The notes beneath the pieces were generated by a model that was given only the letters and a program-made list of their open reading frames with translations, was not told the DNA's origin and searched no databases. A DNA stretch of 64,000 nt from JASTVH01 sp042862465 (GTDB lineage Bacteria; Pseudomonadota; Gammaproteobacteria; Pseudomonadales; Oleiphilaceae), in contig JASTVH010000010.1 of NCBI GenBank assembly GCA_042862465.1, forward strand, positions 1 through 64,000, in the 5' to 3' direction. Shown one piece after another: positions 8,310-17,088 of the stretch; positions within the stretch are counted from its first letter, which is position 1, and every line of letters begins with the position of its first letter. Made by a program: the position numbers and the translations under genes.

Positions 8310-9047
8310 TCACTGGCGCCAGATCAGGCTGGCCATGCGCCCCGTCACGCCATCGCGACGGTAGGAAAAGAAGCGGTCGGATTCGCGGTAAGTACAGTAA
8401 TCGCCCCCGTGGATGGATGAGACGCCCGCCGCCTCCAGCCGGGTCCGGGCGAGACCGTAGAGATTGGCGAAATACTTTCCGGAATGCCGGGGATGGGGCC
8501 TAAAATGACGGGCGTTGGCAGCATCCTGCCGCACAAAGGCATCCAGCACATCCTGCCCCACTTCGAAGGACTCAGGGCCAATAGCCGCCCCCAGCCAAGC
8601 CATCACGTTGGCTTTTTCGGGGAATGTCTTCAGCGTTGCTTCCAGCACGCCCGCTGCAAGGCCGCGCCATCCGGCATGCGCGGCGGCCACCTGACGGCCC
8701 TCGCTGTCACAGAACAGAACCGGCAGGCAATCCGCGGTCAGTACTGTGCAAGCACTGAGGGGTTGGTCCGTCCAGGCGGCGTCGGCTTCTGGCGCGCCCA
8801 CCTGTGGATAAGGAACCTGGACCACGTCGGTACCATGGACCTGGCGCAGCCAACCGATACGCCCCGCTTCCAGGCCGATGGCGGAGGCCAGTCGCTGCCG
8901 ATTGGCCTGCACATCCGCCTCGCGGTCGCCGGCATTCAATCCCAGATTGAGGCTGTCCCAGGGGGGCTGACTGATTCCGCCCTGACGGGTAGTCATGACA
9001 GCCCGGATGTTGGCGGGGGCGGGCCAGTCGGGATGAATCAGCTCCAT
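8310..9047 (-). CDS. pgeF: Peptidoglycan editing factor PgeF (YfiH, laccase-domain family)
   Basis: The 245-aa product belongs to the YfiH/multicopper-oxidase-like family. The family has been linked to proofreading of UDP-MurNAc-peptide against L-Ser in place of L-Ala, and to purine nucleoside phosphorylase activity. The metal-site motifs are present: QVHGTDV, TADCLPVLFCDS and AAHAGWRGLAAG. It lies 11 bp downstream of rluD on the same strand, the usual rluD-yfiH-clpB order, so it is probably cotranscribed with rluD. The clpB heat-shock promoter lies beyond its stop codon. Confidence 0.92.
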   Translation of the reverse strand: MELIHPDWPAPANIRAVMTTRQGGISQPPWDSLNLGLNAGDREADVQANRQRLASAIGLEAGRIGWLRQVHGTDVVQVPYPQVGAPEADAAWTDQPLSACTVLTADCLPVLFCDSEGRQVAAAHAGWRGLAAGVLEATLKTFPEKANVMAWLGAAIGPESFEVGQDVLDAFVRQDAANARHFRPHPRHSGKYFANLYGLARTRLEAAGVSSIHGGDYCTYRESDRFFSYRRDGVTGRMASLIWRQ

Positions 9048-9058
9048 AATGACCTCTG

Positions 9059-10024
9059 TTAGCGCTGTCGCTCGAAAGCACGCAAGGCCTCGAGCAAGTC
9101 TTCAAAGTCTGACGGCAACGGCGTCTCCCAGCTCATTTCTTCCCCGCTTTCCGGATGCACCAGCGTCAGCTGCCGCGCGTGCAGGGCCTGTCGTCGGAAC
9201 TGGCGCAGCGCACTGCGAAGCTCTTCCGTGGTGCCGGACGGAAAGCGGGGGCGCCCGCCGTACACCGGATCCCCCACCAGCGGATGGCGAATATGCGCCA
9301 TGTGGACGCGGATCTGATGCGTGCGCCCGGTTTCGAGTTTGCAACGTATGTAGCTGTGTCCGCTGAACCGCTCCAGCAGCCGGTAATGGGTCACGGCCGG
9401 CTTACCGGTCTCGACCACCGCCATTTTCTTGCGCTGCTGGGGGTGGCGACCGATCTGGGCATCCACGGTGCCGCCGCCGGTCAAGGTGCCGGTGACAATG
9501 GCCTCGTATTCGCGCCCCATGGTGCGTTCCTGCAACTGCTCCACCAGGGAGGTATGGGCTATGAGGCTCTTGGCCACCACCATGATCCCGGACGTCTCCT
9601 TGTCGAGGCGGTGAACGACGCCTGCACGGGGTATATGATCCAGAGTCGGAGCATGATGCAGCAGGGCATTCACGAGCGTGCCATCAGCATGCCCCGCTGC
9701 CGGATGCACGACCAGCCCGACCGGCTTGTTAATCACCAGCAGGTGCTCATCTTCGTACACCACATCCAGCTCGATCGCCTGGGGTTCCCAGCGCTCTTCG
9801 CCTTCGATGATGGCTTCGATACGGACCTTGTCCGCCAGATGCACCTTGTCCCGGGGTTTCGCCTTTTGCCCATTGAGGGTCAAGGCCCCGGATTTGATCC
9901 AGCCCTGGATGCGAGAGCGCGAATGTTCGGGCAGCCAGTCACTGACCACCTGATCCAATCGCCGCTCGCCATCGGCCGCCGTCACTTCAAACTCGCGCTG
10001 GATACTGTCTCTGGGTTCGTTCAT
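9059..10024 (-). CDS. rluD: 23S rRNA pseudouridine synthase RluD
   Basis: RluD forms the pseudouridines of helix 69 in 23S rRNA (positions 1911, 1915 and 1917 in E. coli), which are important for late 50S assembly. The 321-aa product has an N-terminal S4 RNA-binding domain (ERRLDQVVSDWLPEHSRSRI). The catalytic aspartate lies in GVVHRLDKETSGIMVVAKS, and RTHQIRVHMAHI is the conserved C-terminal motif. It is first of the pair rluD-pgeF and divergent from bamD, as in Pseudomonas. Confidence 0.94.
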   Translation of the reverse strand: MNEPRDSIQREFEVTAADGERRLDQVVSDWLPEHSRSRIQGWIKSGALTLNGQKAKPRDKVHLADKVRIEAIIEGEERWEPQAIELDVVYEDEHLLVINKPVGLVVHPAAGHADGTLVNALLHHAPTLDHIPRAGVVHRLDKETSGIMVVAKSLIAHTSLVEQLQERTMGREYEAIVTGTLTGGGTVDAQIGRHPQQRKKMAVVETGKPAVTHYRLLERFSGHSYIRCKLETGRTHQIRVHMAHIRHPLVGDPVYGGRPRFPSGTTEELRSALRQFRRQALHARQLTLVHPESGEEMSWETPLPSDFEDLLEALRAFERQR

Positions 10025-10137
10025 ACCATTAGTGCTCCTTCAAGAAGCACTCCTCACTTTGAAAACTACTGCATTAGGGCACACTCGTCGTTACAATGAG
10101 CGGCCTATTACTTGCGCCAATTATACGGGATCTTTGA

Positions 10138-11073
10138 ATGCGAACGGCTTTGACTCTCGCCCTGCTTGCCCTGCTCGCCGCTCTCTTCACAGGGTGCGCC
10201 TCCACCCCCGAGAAGGTCTTGCCCGAGAAGACTTACTACGAGCAGGCCAGCGAAGCCATGCAATCGGGCAACTTCAATGAGGCGTCGGAAAACCTCGAAG
10301 CCCTGGAAACCTATTATCCCTTCGGGCGTTATGCCGAGCAGGCCCAGCTCGATCTCATCTATGCCCGTTACCAGAATCTGGATCTTGAGGGCTCAAGACG
10401 GGCCGCCGATCGCTATTTACGCCTCCACCCCCAAAGTGAGCATGCCGACTACGCTCTCTATGTTCGGGGCCTCGCGTCGTATTATCTTGATATTGGTCTC
10501 GCCGAACGCTATTTCGCGCTGGACGTGAACGCCCGTGCTCCCGGTGAGCAGCGCCAGGCCCTTCGCGATTTCAGCAAGCTGCTGGACCAGTTCCCGAACA
10601 GTGATTATGCCCCCGATGCGCGTCAGCGCATGATCGCCATCCGGAACCGCCTGGCCGGACAGGAGCTGGTAGCGGCTCGCTACTATATCAAACGCCAGGC
10701 GTATGTTGCCGCGCTCAATCGGGCGCGTTACGTGGTGGAAAACTACCCCCAGTCCCCGGCGGTGGAAGACGCCCTGACCCTCATGGTGGAACTCAACCGA
10801 TTACTCGGCATGCCACGCGCAGCCGATAATGCGCTGACCATGCTGGCCATCAACTTCCCGGACAGCCAGGCCTTTAACGCCAACATGCATTTCGTCAGCC
10901 AGCAGATCAAGCCGGAAACACGTTCCCTGACCAGTGCCGTCACCTTTGGGCTGTTTGAGGACGAGGAGGAAGATAGTGTGACCGTGGAGGATCTCAAAGA
11001 GCCCACAGCGCCTGCTCCCGCACGCGATTCCGGGCCGGCCACCCTGCCGGCTCCCGGGTCGACGCGACCTTAA
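10138..11073 (+). CDS. bamD: Outer membrane assembly lipoprotein BamD (ComL)
   Basis: BamD is the essential lipoprotein of the BAM complex, which inserts beta-barrel proteins into the outer membrane. The 311-aa product has a lipoprotein signal with lipobox FTGC (Cys20). Tetratricopeptide repeats follow; KTYYEQASEAMQSGNFNEA is the first. The protein is about 60 residues longer than E. coli BamD. The extra C-terminal tail (after about residue 255) is acidic, then Pro/Ala-rich, and looks disordered. It is divergent from rluD. I saw no convincing promoter in the 113-bp gap; a TATAC at 10122-10126 is the best -10 candidate. Confidence 0.94.
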   Translation: MRTALTLALLALLAALFTGCASTPEKVLPEKTYYEQASEAMQSGNFNEASENLEALETYYPFGRYAEQAQLDLIYARYQNLDLEGSRRAADRYLRLHPQSEHADYALYVRGLASYYLDIGLAERYFALDVNARAPGEQRQALRDFSKLLDQFPNSDYAPDARQRMIAIRNRLAGQELVAARYYIKRQAYVAALNRARYVVENYPQSPAVEDALTLMVELNRLLGMPRAADNALTMLAINFPDSQAFNANMHFVSQQIKPETRSLTSAVTFGLFEDEEEDSVTVEDLKEPTAPAPARDSGPATLPAPGSTRP

Positions 11074-12702
11074 TCACTCGCCCGGTTGCCAGGCATTGGT
11101 AATCGGGTAACGGCGGTCCTTGCCGAATCCCCGATCGGTGATGCGCACACCGATCGGTGCCTGGCGGCGCTTATACTCGTTCAGATCCACCAGGCGCACC
11201 GCGCGATTGACGTCTTCCCGCTCAAACCCTTCGGCCACGATCGCATCCGCACTGAAGTCCCGCTCAATGTACAAGTTCAGAATCTGATCCAGAATGTCGT
11301 AGTCGGGCAGGCTGTCCTGGTCCTTCTGGTCCGGTGCCAGTTCCGCGGAAGGGGGGCGATCAATCACCCGCTGCGGGATAACTGGAGACCGGGTATTACG
11401 CCACTGGGCCAGGCGGTAGACCCATGTCTTGGGGACGTCCTTGAGCACATCGAAACCACCCGCCATGTCGCCATACAGGGTGGAGTAACCCACCGCCATT
11501 TCGCTCTTGTTGCCAGTGGTGAGAACCAGGGCCCGCCATTTGTTGGACAGGCTCATCAGAATGACCCCGCGAATACGCGCCTGCAGGTTCTCTTCAGTGG
11601 TATCCGGTGCCAAACCTTCAAATGGCGCCTTGAGGGTTTCCATGAACGCGTCGTACATCGGTTCGATGGAGAACACTTCGTAGCGCACACCAAGCGCCCG
11701 AGCCTCTGCTTCGGCATCCTCAAGACTCATGGAGGCGGTGTACCGGAATGGCATCATAACCGCGGTAATACGATCAGCACCCAGGGCATCGGCAGCCACC
11801 GCCAGCGTCAGTGCCGAGTCGATGCCGCCGGAAAGCCCCAGTACCACGGACTGAAAACCATTCTTGTTGACGTAATCCCGGACGCCAAGCACCAGAGCCT
11901 GATAAATACTCTCTTCCGAAGACAGGGACGGAGTGCGAGTCCCGGCAACCGGCTGGCTATGGACGTCACACTGGAAATTAACCGGCACCAGGCATTCCTC
12001 AAACTGCGGCGCCTCGACCGCACAGCTCCCGGAGTGGTCGTACACGAGAGAACCGCCATCGAATACCAGCTCGTCCTGCCCGCCGACCAGATTGACATAA
12101 ACGATGGCGATATTGTTTTCCCTGGCCTTGCGTTCCAGCAGTGCCTTCCGCTGGTTCTGCTTTTCATAGGTATAGGGTGAGGCATTGAGATTGAGAATAA
12201 GCGAGGCACCCGCCTCAGCCGCCTTTTCCACCGGCCCCTCCTGCCAGAGGTCTTCGCAGATGGTAATGCCGACATGGACACCCTTGATCTCAACCACGGC
12301 CGGCTGATCGCCGGACTTGAAATAGCGCATCTCGTCAAAGACCAGGTAGTTGGGCAGCGCCTGTTTGAAATAGACGTCACGCAGCTCGCCGTGATCGATG
12401 ACCAGGGCGGCGTTGTACAGCCACCCCTTCTCATAATGCGGCGCACCAACCACCATGGTGACGGGTAGCGCCGCCTCCCGGAGGCGCTTGACGGCGGCCT
12501 GGACACGCGCGACCAGGCTGGGACGCAATAGCAGATCTTCAGGTGGATAACCGGTCAGGGTGAGTTCAGGGAACACCACGACATCCGCCTGATGTTCGTC
12601 GATCGCCCGCTGCGCTGTCTCAAGAACCAGATCCGTATTTCCCGGGATATCGCCCACCAGAAAATCAATTTGCGCCATTACGACACGCAGTGGCGTCCCC
12701 AT
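11074..12702 (-). CDS. nadE: Glutamine-dependent NAD+ synthetase
   Basis: This enzyme performs the last step of NAD synthesis, amidating nicotinate adenine dinucleotide with ammonia taken from glutamine. The 542-aa protein fuses two domains. The N-terminal nitrilase-type glutaminase shows the triad Glu46 (FPELTLTGYPPEDLL), Lys113 (YFKQALPNY) and Cys149 (ITICEDLW). The C-terminal synthetase has the PP-loop LGLSGGIDSALT and the TGNKSEMAVGY motif. AGGAGAGG precedes the ATG. It converges on bamD with the two stops adjacent, and is divergent from pilS. Confidence 0.95.
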   Translation of the reverse strand: MGTPLRVVMAQIDFLVGDIPGNTDLVLETAQRAIDEHQADVVVFPELTLTGYPPEDLLLRPSLVARVQAAVKRLREAALPVTMVVGAPHYEKGWLYNAALVIDHGELRDVYFKQALPNYLVFDEMRYFKSGDQPAVVEIKGVHVGITICEDLWQEGPVEKAAEAGASLILNLNASPYTYEKQNQRKALLERKARENNIAIVYVNLVGGQDELVFDGGSLVYDHSGSCAVEAPQFEECLVPVNFQCDVHSQPVAGTRTPSLSSEESIYQALVLGVRDYVNKNGFQSVVLGLSGGIDSALTLAVAADALGADRITAVMMPFRYTASMSLEDAEAEARALGVRYEVFSIEPMYDAFMETLKAPFEGLAPDTTEENLQARIRGVILMSLSNKWRALVLTTGNKSEMAVGYSTLYGDMAGGFDVLKDVPKTWVYRLAQWRNTRSPVIPQRVIDRPPSAELAPDQKDQDSLPDYDILDQILNLYIERDFSADAIVAEGFEREDVNRAVRLVDLNEYKRRQAPIGVRITDRGFGKDRRYPITNAWQPGE

Positions 12703-12739
12703 AAGTGTCCTCTCCTGTCCTTAGTGGCTGGTGGCGGCT

Positions 12740-12745
12740 ATTATA
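12740..12745 (-). promoter_or_regulatory. Probable -10 box for nadE
   Basis: A perfect TATAAT on the minus strand lies about 38 bp before the nadE ATG. The -35 region is poor. The position fits a promoter with a short leader, but support is limited to one box. Confidence 0.42.
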
Positions 12746-12768
12746 CCTATTCAGTCAAAGGTTTGCGT

Positions 12769-12794
12769 GTCTTGGCTGCCGGGCCTGCCAAGAC
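12769..12794 (+). other. Hairpin upstream of pilS
   Basis: GTCTTGGC (12769-12776) pairs perfectly with GCCAAGAC (12787-12794) around a 10-nt loop. Four T follow on the plus strand. It lies about 70 bp before pilS and no plus-strand gene precedes it closely. It could be a weak attenuator or a protein-binding palindrome; nothing else supports either. Confidence 0.4.
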
Positions 12795-12866
12795 TTTTGC
12801 AATCATCCGTCATTGCCGTCCGTCAACCCCGGACGGAATCGACCATGACAGGCCTGTGGAGATTTG

Positions 12867-14492
12867 ATGATCCCGAAAGCCCCGACAACCACCCTGCAGG
12901 GAATGGCCGACAGCCGCGGCCTGCAGATGGCCCGCCTGTTCCGGGTGTACAACCAGTACCGGATCGTGATCAGTCTGTTCCTGTTCGGGCTGCTGTTCGT
13001 AGAGTTTGATGCGATACCGCTCAAGTACCGCTACCCGCTGTTCTATCAGGCCACCACCCTGGTTTACCTGGGCATGAACCTGTTCATCGGGCTGTTGCTG
13101 CTCACTGGCAGCCAGGCACGCCCCAGACAGATCAGCATCTCCATTCTGATCGACCTGATTGCGCTACATGCCTTGCTGCTCTTCAGCGCCGGCCCCAATA
13201 GTGGCCTGGCCAACCTGATCATCGTATCGGTGGCGGCGGGCAATATTCTGGTACCGTCGCGGATCGGTTTTTTCTTTGCCGCACTGGCGGCCCTGTGCTC
13301 ACTGGGCACCGCGATCTGGGGCCTCCTGCGCGGATTCGATGCCGCCGATGTGATCGTGCAGGCGGGCCTGCTGGGGATTCTCTATTTCGCGGTAGCCTTC
13401 ATACTGCAGTCCATCACCCGCCGCATGATCTATAGCGAAACCCTTGCCAATCAGCGTGCGCGCAGCATCATCGAGCTGGAAAAGCTTAATCATCAGATTA
13501 TTCAGCAGATGCGCACCGGGATTCTGGTGTGTGATCGCCAGGGCATTGTCCGCATGGCCAATGCCGCAGCCGGCGAATTGCTGCTGGGTTCCAAGGAAGG
13601 CGCTGATCGGCTTTCCATGCTGCCCCCGCCCCTTAAGGAGCGTCTGGAAAAATGGCTCCATGATCCCTGGCAGCGAACGGCGCCCTTTCAGACCCAATCC
13701 AACACGCCCCGTATTCAGGCCAACTTCACCCCCCTGGATGAAGTGGAAGAAGACCTGTACCTGGTGTTTCTGGAGGACACTGGCAAGCTCATGCAGCAGG
13801 CCCAGCAGATGAAACTGGCGTCCCTTGGCCGCCTGACCGCGGGTATCGCCCACGAGATACGCAACCCCCTGGGTGCGATCAGTCATGCCGCCCAGCTACT
13901 TGATGAGGCACCCAATCTGGAATCCGGTGAGCGGCGCCTGATCGAAATTGTGCGACGCCACAGCAAACGGGTGAATCACATTATCGAAAATGTCCTGCAA
14001 CTCTCCCGACGGCGCCCCGCCAGCACCGAACAACATGCCCTGAATCCGTGGCTTCGAGAGTTGGTGGATAACTACTGCCAGGGCCGCAGCGAGGATTGCC
14101 GCATTACACTGGAGCTCACTGAACACGAAGCTCTGGCACGTTTCGACGCGTCGCAAATGGAGCAGGTGCTGACCAACCTGATTGAGAATGGGCTACGCTA
14201 CAGCTTTCAGGCAACGGGCGAATACCGCCTGACCGTCCGCACCGGTGTGACAGAAGACAGCGGGCGAGCCTATATTGATATTCATGACGAAGGTCCTGGG
14301 GTTCCCGAAGACCACAGGGACTCCATCTTTGAGCCATTCTTCACCACCGAACAAAGCGGCACGGGACTCGGCCTTTATCTGGCCCGGGAGCTGTGCGAAG
14401 CAAATCAGGCGCACCTCAACCTTGCAGAAGATCAGGGGGGCGGCTGCTGTTTTCGTATCACCTTCGCCCACCAGGGGCGTCTCGATGTTTGA
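12867..14492 (+). CDS. pilS: Type IV pilus sensor histidine kinase PilS
   Basis: PilS is the membrane kinase that signals to PilR to control pilin (pilA) transcription. The 541-aa product has six predicted membrane helices (about residues 30-182), a PAS-like domain (about 200-300), and HisKA with the phospho-acceptor His329 in GRLTAGIAHEIRNPLGA. The ATPase domain has the N box LTNLIENGLRYS, G1 DIHDEGPGVP and G2 GTGLGLYLARELC. The start is the ATG at 12867, with GGAG 6 bp upstream; a TTG lies just before it. pilR begins 27 bp downstream, so the pair is one transcription unit. Confidence 0.95.
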   Translation: MIPKAPTTTLQGMADSRGLQMARLFRVYNQYRIVISLFLFGLLFVEFDAIPLKYRYPLFYQATTLVYLGMNLFIGLLLLTGSQARPRQISISILIDLIALHALLLFSAGPNSGLANLIIVSVAAGNILVPSRIGFFFAALAALCSLGTAIWGLLRGFDAADVIVQAGLLGILYFAVAFILQSITRRMIYSETLANQRARSIIELEKLNHQIIQQMRTGILVCDRQGIVRMANAAAGELLLGSKEGADRLSMLPPPLKERLEKWLHDPWQRTAPFQTQSNTPRIQANFTPLDEVEEDLYLVFLEDTGKLMQQAQQMKLASLGRLTAGIAHEIRNPLGAISHAAQLLDEAPNLESGERRLIEIVRRHSKRVNHIIENVLQLSRRRPASTEQHALNPWLRELVDNYCQGRSEDCRITLELTEHEALARFDASQMEQVLTNLIENGLRYSFQATGEYRLTVRTGVTEDSGRAYIDIHDEGPGVPEDHRDSIFEPFFTTEQSGTGLGLYLARELCEANQAHLNLAEDQGGGCCFRITFAHQGRLDV

Positions 14493-14519
14493 GAATCACA
14501 GGAAGAAGCATAAAAAGGC

Positions 14520-15884
14520 ATGACAAATCCCACTGCACTGGTCGTTGATGACGAACCGGACATCCGCGAACTGCTCGAAATCACGCTTGCACGTATGGAC
14601 TTGCCGTGCGTAACCGCTGCCAATGTCACGGAAGCGCGCGACCTGCTGCAGGCCCGTGAATTCCAGCTCTGCCTGACCGACATGAACCTGCCGGATGGTA
14701 ACGGCATTGAGCTAGTGGAGTGGATTCAGAAACACCATCCGCAAATTCCCGTTGCCGTCATCACCGCCTATGGCAACATGGATACGGCAATCTCTGCCCT
14801 GAAAGCCGGCGCCTTTGACTTTGTGTCCAAACCGGTTGACCTGCCCCACTTGCGAGAACTTGTGCAGAGTGCTCTTCGACTGTCAGAAAACACCGAAAAC
14901 GGGGAGCGCCCCGATTCAGAGACGGGACTGCTGCTGGGTCGCTCCCCGGAAATCGAATACCTGCGCAAACAGATTCGCAAGGTGGCCCGCAGTCAGGCCC
15001 CCATCTACATCAGTGGTGAATCCGGCAGTGGCAAGGAGTTGGTTGCCCGCATGATCCATTTACAGGGGTCGCGGCGTGAAGGCCCCTTCGTCCCAGTCAA
15101 CTGCGGTGCCATTCCCAGCGAGCTCATGGAAAGTGAATTTTTCGGCCATAAAAAGGGCAGCTTTACCGGCGCCACGGAAAACAAGGAAGGCCTTTTCCGC
15201 GCGGCCAATGGCGGCACCCTGTTCCTGGACGAAGTCGCCGATCTACCACTGACCATGCAGGTCAAGTTACTGCGGGCTATTCAGGAGAAGGCTGTGCGCC
15301 CGGTTGGGGAGCATGAGGAGGTCAATGTGGATGTACGCCTGCTCAGCGCCACCCACAAGAACCTGGCCGATCTGGTCGAAGAAGGCAGCTTTCGACAGGA
15401 TCTGTTCTATCGCATTAACGTTATCGAGCTGAAAGTCCCCCCTCTCCGGCAACGTAAGGGCGATGTTCCACTGCTCGCCGAGCATATTCTCAAACGCATT
15501 GCAGCCGATTACGAGGCAGCCCCCGTAAAACTGTCACAGGCTGCTCTCGATAGACTTCAAAGCTACCATTTTCCGGGCAATGTGCGGGAGCTTGAAAACG
15601 TCCTGGAGCGAGCCTTCACCCTCTGTGAGGACGATACCGTTGACGCCGAGGATCTGCAATTGGGCCCTGTCACCACAGAGCCTGCCGAAAGCGATTACCC
15701 GGCATCCAATCCAGACATTCCTGAAGGCAACATGGATCTGGAAGCATTTCTTGAAAGCATTGAGCGAGAAGCGATTGAAAAGGCGCTGGAAGCGACCCGC
15801 TGGAACAAGACGGCGGCTGCAAAGAAACTAGGCATCAGTTTTCGAGCCCTGCGCTACCGGCTCAAAAAACTTGGAATGGAATAG
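14520..15884 (+). CDS. pilR: Sigma-54 response regulator PilR
   Basis: PilR is the NtrC-type regulator that activates RpoN-dependent pilA transcription. The 454-aa product has three domains. The receiver has phospho-acceptor Asp54 (CLTDMNLPDG). The AAA+ sigma-54 interaction domain has Walker A GESGSGKELVA, the GAFTGA loop as GSFTGATE, and NGGTLFLDEVADLP. The C-terminal Fis-type helix-turn-helix is WNKTAAAKKLGISFRALRYR. The pilin gene is not in this window, so the expected target lies elsewhere. Confidence 0.95.
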   Translation: MTNPTALVVDDEPDIRELLEITLARMDLPCVTAANVTEARDLLQAREFQLCLTDMNLPDGNGIELVEWIQKHHPQIPVAVITAYGNMDTAISALKAGAFDFVSKPVDLPHLRELVQSALRLSENTENGERPDSETGLLLGRSPEIEYLRKQIRKVARSQAPIYISGESGSGKELVARMIHLQGSRREGPFVPVNCGAIPSELMESEFFGHKKGSFTGATENKEGLFRAANGGTLFLDEVADLPLTMQVKLLRAIQEKAVRPVGEHEEVNVDVRLLSATHKNLADLVEEGSFRQDLFYRINVIELKVPPLRQRKGDVPLLAEHILKRIAADYEAAPVKLSQAALDRLQSYHFPGNVRELENVLERAFTLCEDDTVDAEDLQLGPVTTEPAESDYPASNPDIPEGNMDLEAFLESIEREAIEKALEATRWNKTAAAKKLGISFRALRYRLKKLGME

Positions 15885-15914
15885 TCATGCCGTGAGCTTG
15901 ATGGGCTGGCTCGG

Positions 15915-15942
15915 TTGCGGAGCGCTGCAGACTTCGTAGAAT
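15915..15942 (+). promoter_or_regulatory. Candidate promoter of fimT
   Basis: TTGCGG (15915-15920) and TAGAAT (15937-15942) are separated by 16 bp, about 50 bp before the fimT start. A hairpin with a 9-bp perfect stem (15947-15955 with 15959-15967, 3-nt loop) follows at once and would lie at the 5' end of the transcript. The hairpin could instead end the pilSR transcript, though no T run follows. Confidence 0.48.
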
Positions 15943-15991
15943 AACGGCCGGAAAAGGATTTTCCGGCAGATATTCAAGGAAGAATCAAACC

Positions 15992-16561
15992 ATGAAGAAT
16001 CAATTCAGTACACGAGGCTGGACGCTCGTCGAGCTGCTCGTGGTTCTCGCGATCTCAGCCATTATTATTAGCGTTGCTCTACCGGGCCTGTTCAAGGTTG
16101 TTTATTCCGCCGATCGAGCGACCAGTAGCAACAGAATAGTATCAGCCTTTGCCCTGGCCCGCGCTACCGCCATCTCGAAGAACGCACCGACAACCCTCTG
16201 CCCGATTGACGCATCTAACCGTTGCATTTCGCGGTGGGATGGTGCCATTGCCGTATTTCTTGACCGCGACAGAGACGCCGAGGTGGATGCAGGCGGCCAT
16301 GTCATACGTCTCTTTGCCGCCCCAGAATCTGGACGCCTGACCGTGAAGGGCTCCAGCAGTCGTTACTTCCGGTTTAAACCCAGCGGCCTCGCAGACGGCA
16401 CCTGGGGTAATCTGACCCTTTGCCCCGATGATCTCGACGCCCACGACGCAGTTCACTGGGTCCTTAGTATGGGCGGCAGACTACGCCGAGCGAGAGACCT
16501 GGACGGCGATGGCATTGTGGAAAAAAGCGGCGGCGATCCCGTTACCTGTGGTTCCACTTGA
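15992..16561 (+). CDS. fimT: Minor pseudopilin FimT (GspH/FimT family)
   Basis: This prepilin-like protein is a candidate minor pilin; some FimT proteins have been linked to DNA binding during natural transformation. The 189-aa product has a short leader cleaved after Gly9 (STRG, then WTLVELLVV) with Glu at mature position +5. A hydrophobic N-terminal helix follows, then a GspH-type globular domain containing four cysteines (CPIDASNRC, TLCPDD and CGS near the end). Tryptophan at mature position +1 is unusual, since Phe is typical. It follows pilR on the same strand and converges on pilE with a 35-bp gap. Confidence 0.85.
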   Translation: MKNQFSTRGWTLVELLVVLAISAIIISVALPGLFKVVYSADRATSSNRIVSAFALARATAISKNAPTTLCPIDASNRCISRWDGAIAVFLDRDRDAEVDAGGHVIRLFAAPESGRLTVKGSSSRYFRFKPSGLADGTWGNLTLCPDDLDAHDAVHWVLSMGGRLRRARDLDGDGIVEKSGGDPVTCGST

Positions 16562-16596
16562 GGCAACCCTGTAGCAAGACCGCGCGCCCGGATACC

Positions 16597-17073
16597 TCAG
16601 GAATCGCTCCAGGTTTGCTCACTGGCGGAAATGGTGCCATTGTCGTCGCGGTCCCATCCCCGCTGCCCGGTCGAATGCAATTCCAGGAAACCATCTCCAG
16701 CCTGAGCCCCCTTGGGAATGGCGCGAATCTCAAAGCTGTTGTTTTGCAGCGTATTGATTCGGAGATTATAAAACTTGGTCGAACCGTCAAGCGGCGCCTC
16801 ATCCGGGAAAACCGACGGCGCAGGCGCCGCCGGTGTATCCGTGAAGGTGCCACTTGTTGTGGCGGCCCCAACGTAAGAGCCATTCTGAGTGTAATAGCGC
16901 TCAAGCGCATTCGAGAATGAGGTCAAAACCGCCTGTGCATCCGTGCGCCGGCTCCGCTCCACGTAGTCCATGTAGTTAGGCACCGCAATCGCAGCTATGA
17001 CACCTATGATGGCCACCACGATCATCAGCTCGATTAGGGTAAACCCCTGCTGCTTTATAGCTGCATTACTCAT
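16597..17073 (-). CDS. pilE: Type IV pilus minor pilin PilE
   Basis: PilE is a low-abundance pilin thought to connect the minor pilin/PilY1 priming complex to the major pilin. The 158-aa product has leader MSNAAIKQQG and mature FTLIELMIVVAIIGVIAAIA with Glu5. The globular domain is typical of PilE (RRTDAQAVLTSFSNALERYY). It ends with an acidic DRDDNGTISASEQ stretch that resembles a calcium-binding loop. The ATG at 17073 has GGGGAA 8 bp upstream; an upstream TTG is possible. It is last in the leftward fimU-pilV-pilW-pilX-pilY1-pilE unit. Confidence 0.92.
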   Translation of the reverse strand: MSNAAIKQQGFTLIELMIVVAIIGVIAAIAVPNYMDYVERSRRTDAQAVLTSFSNALERYYTQNGSYVGAATTSGTFTDTPAAPAPSVFPDEAPLDGSTKFYNLRINTLQNNSFEIRAIPKGAQAGDGFLELHSTGQRGWDRDDNGTISASEQTWSDS

Positions 17074-17088
17074 CTGCAAATTTCCCCG

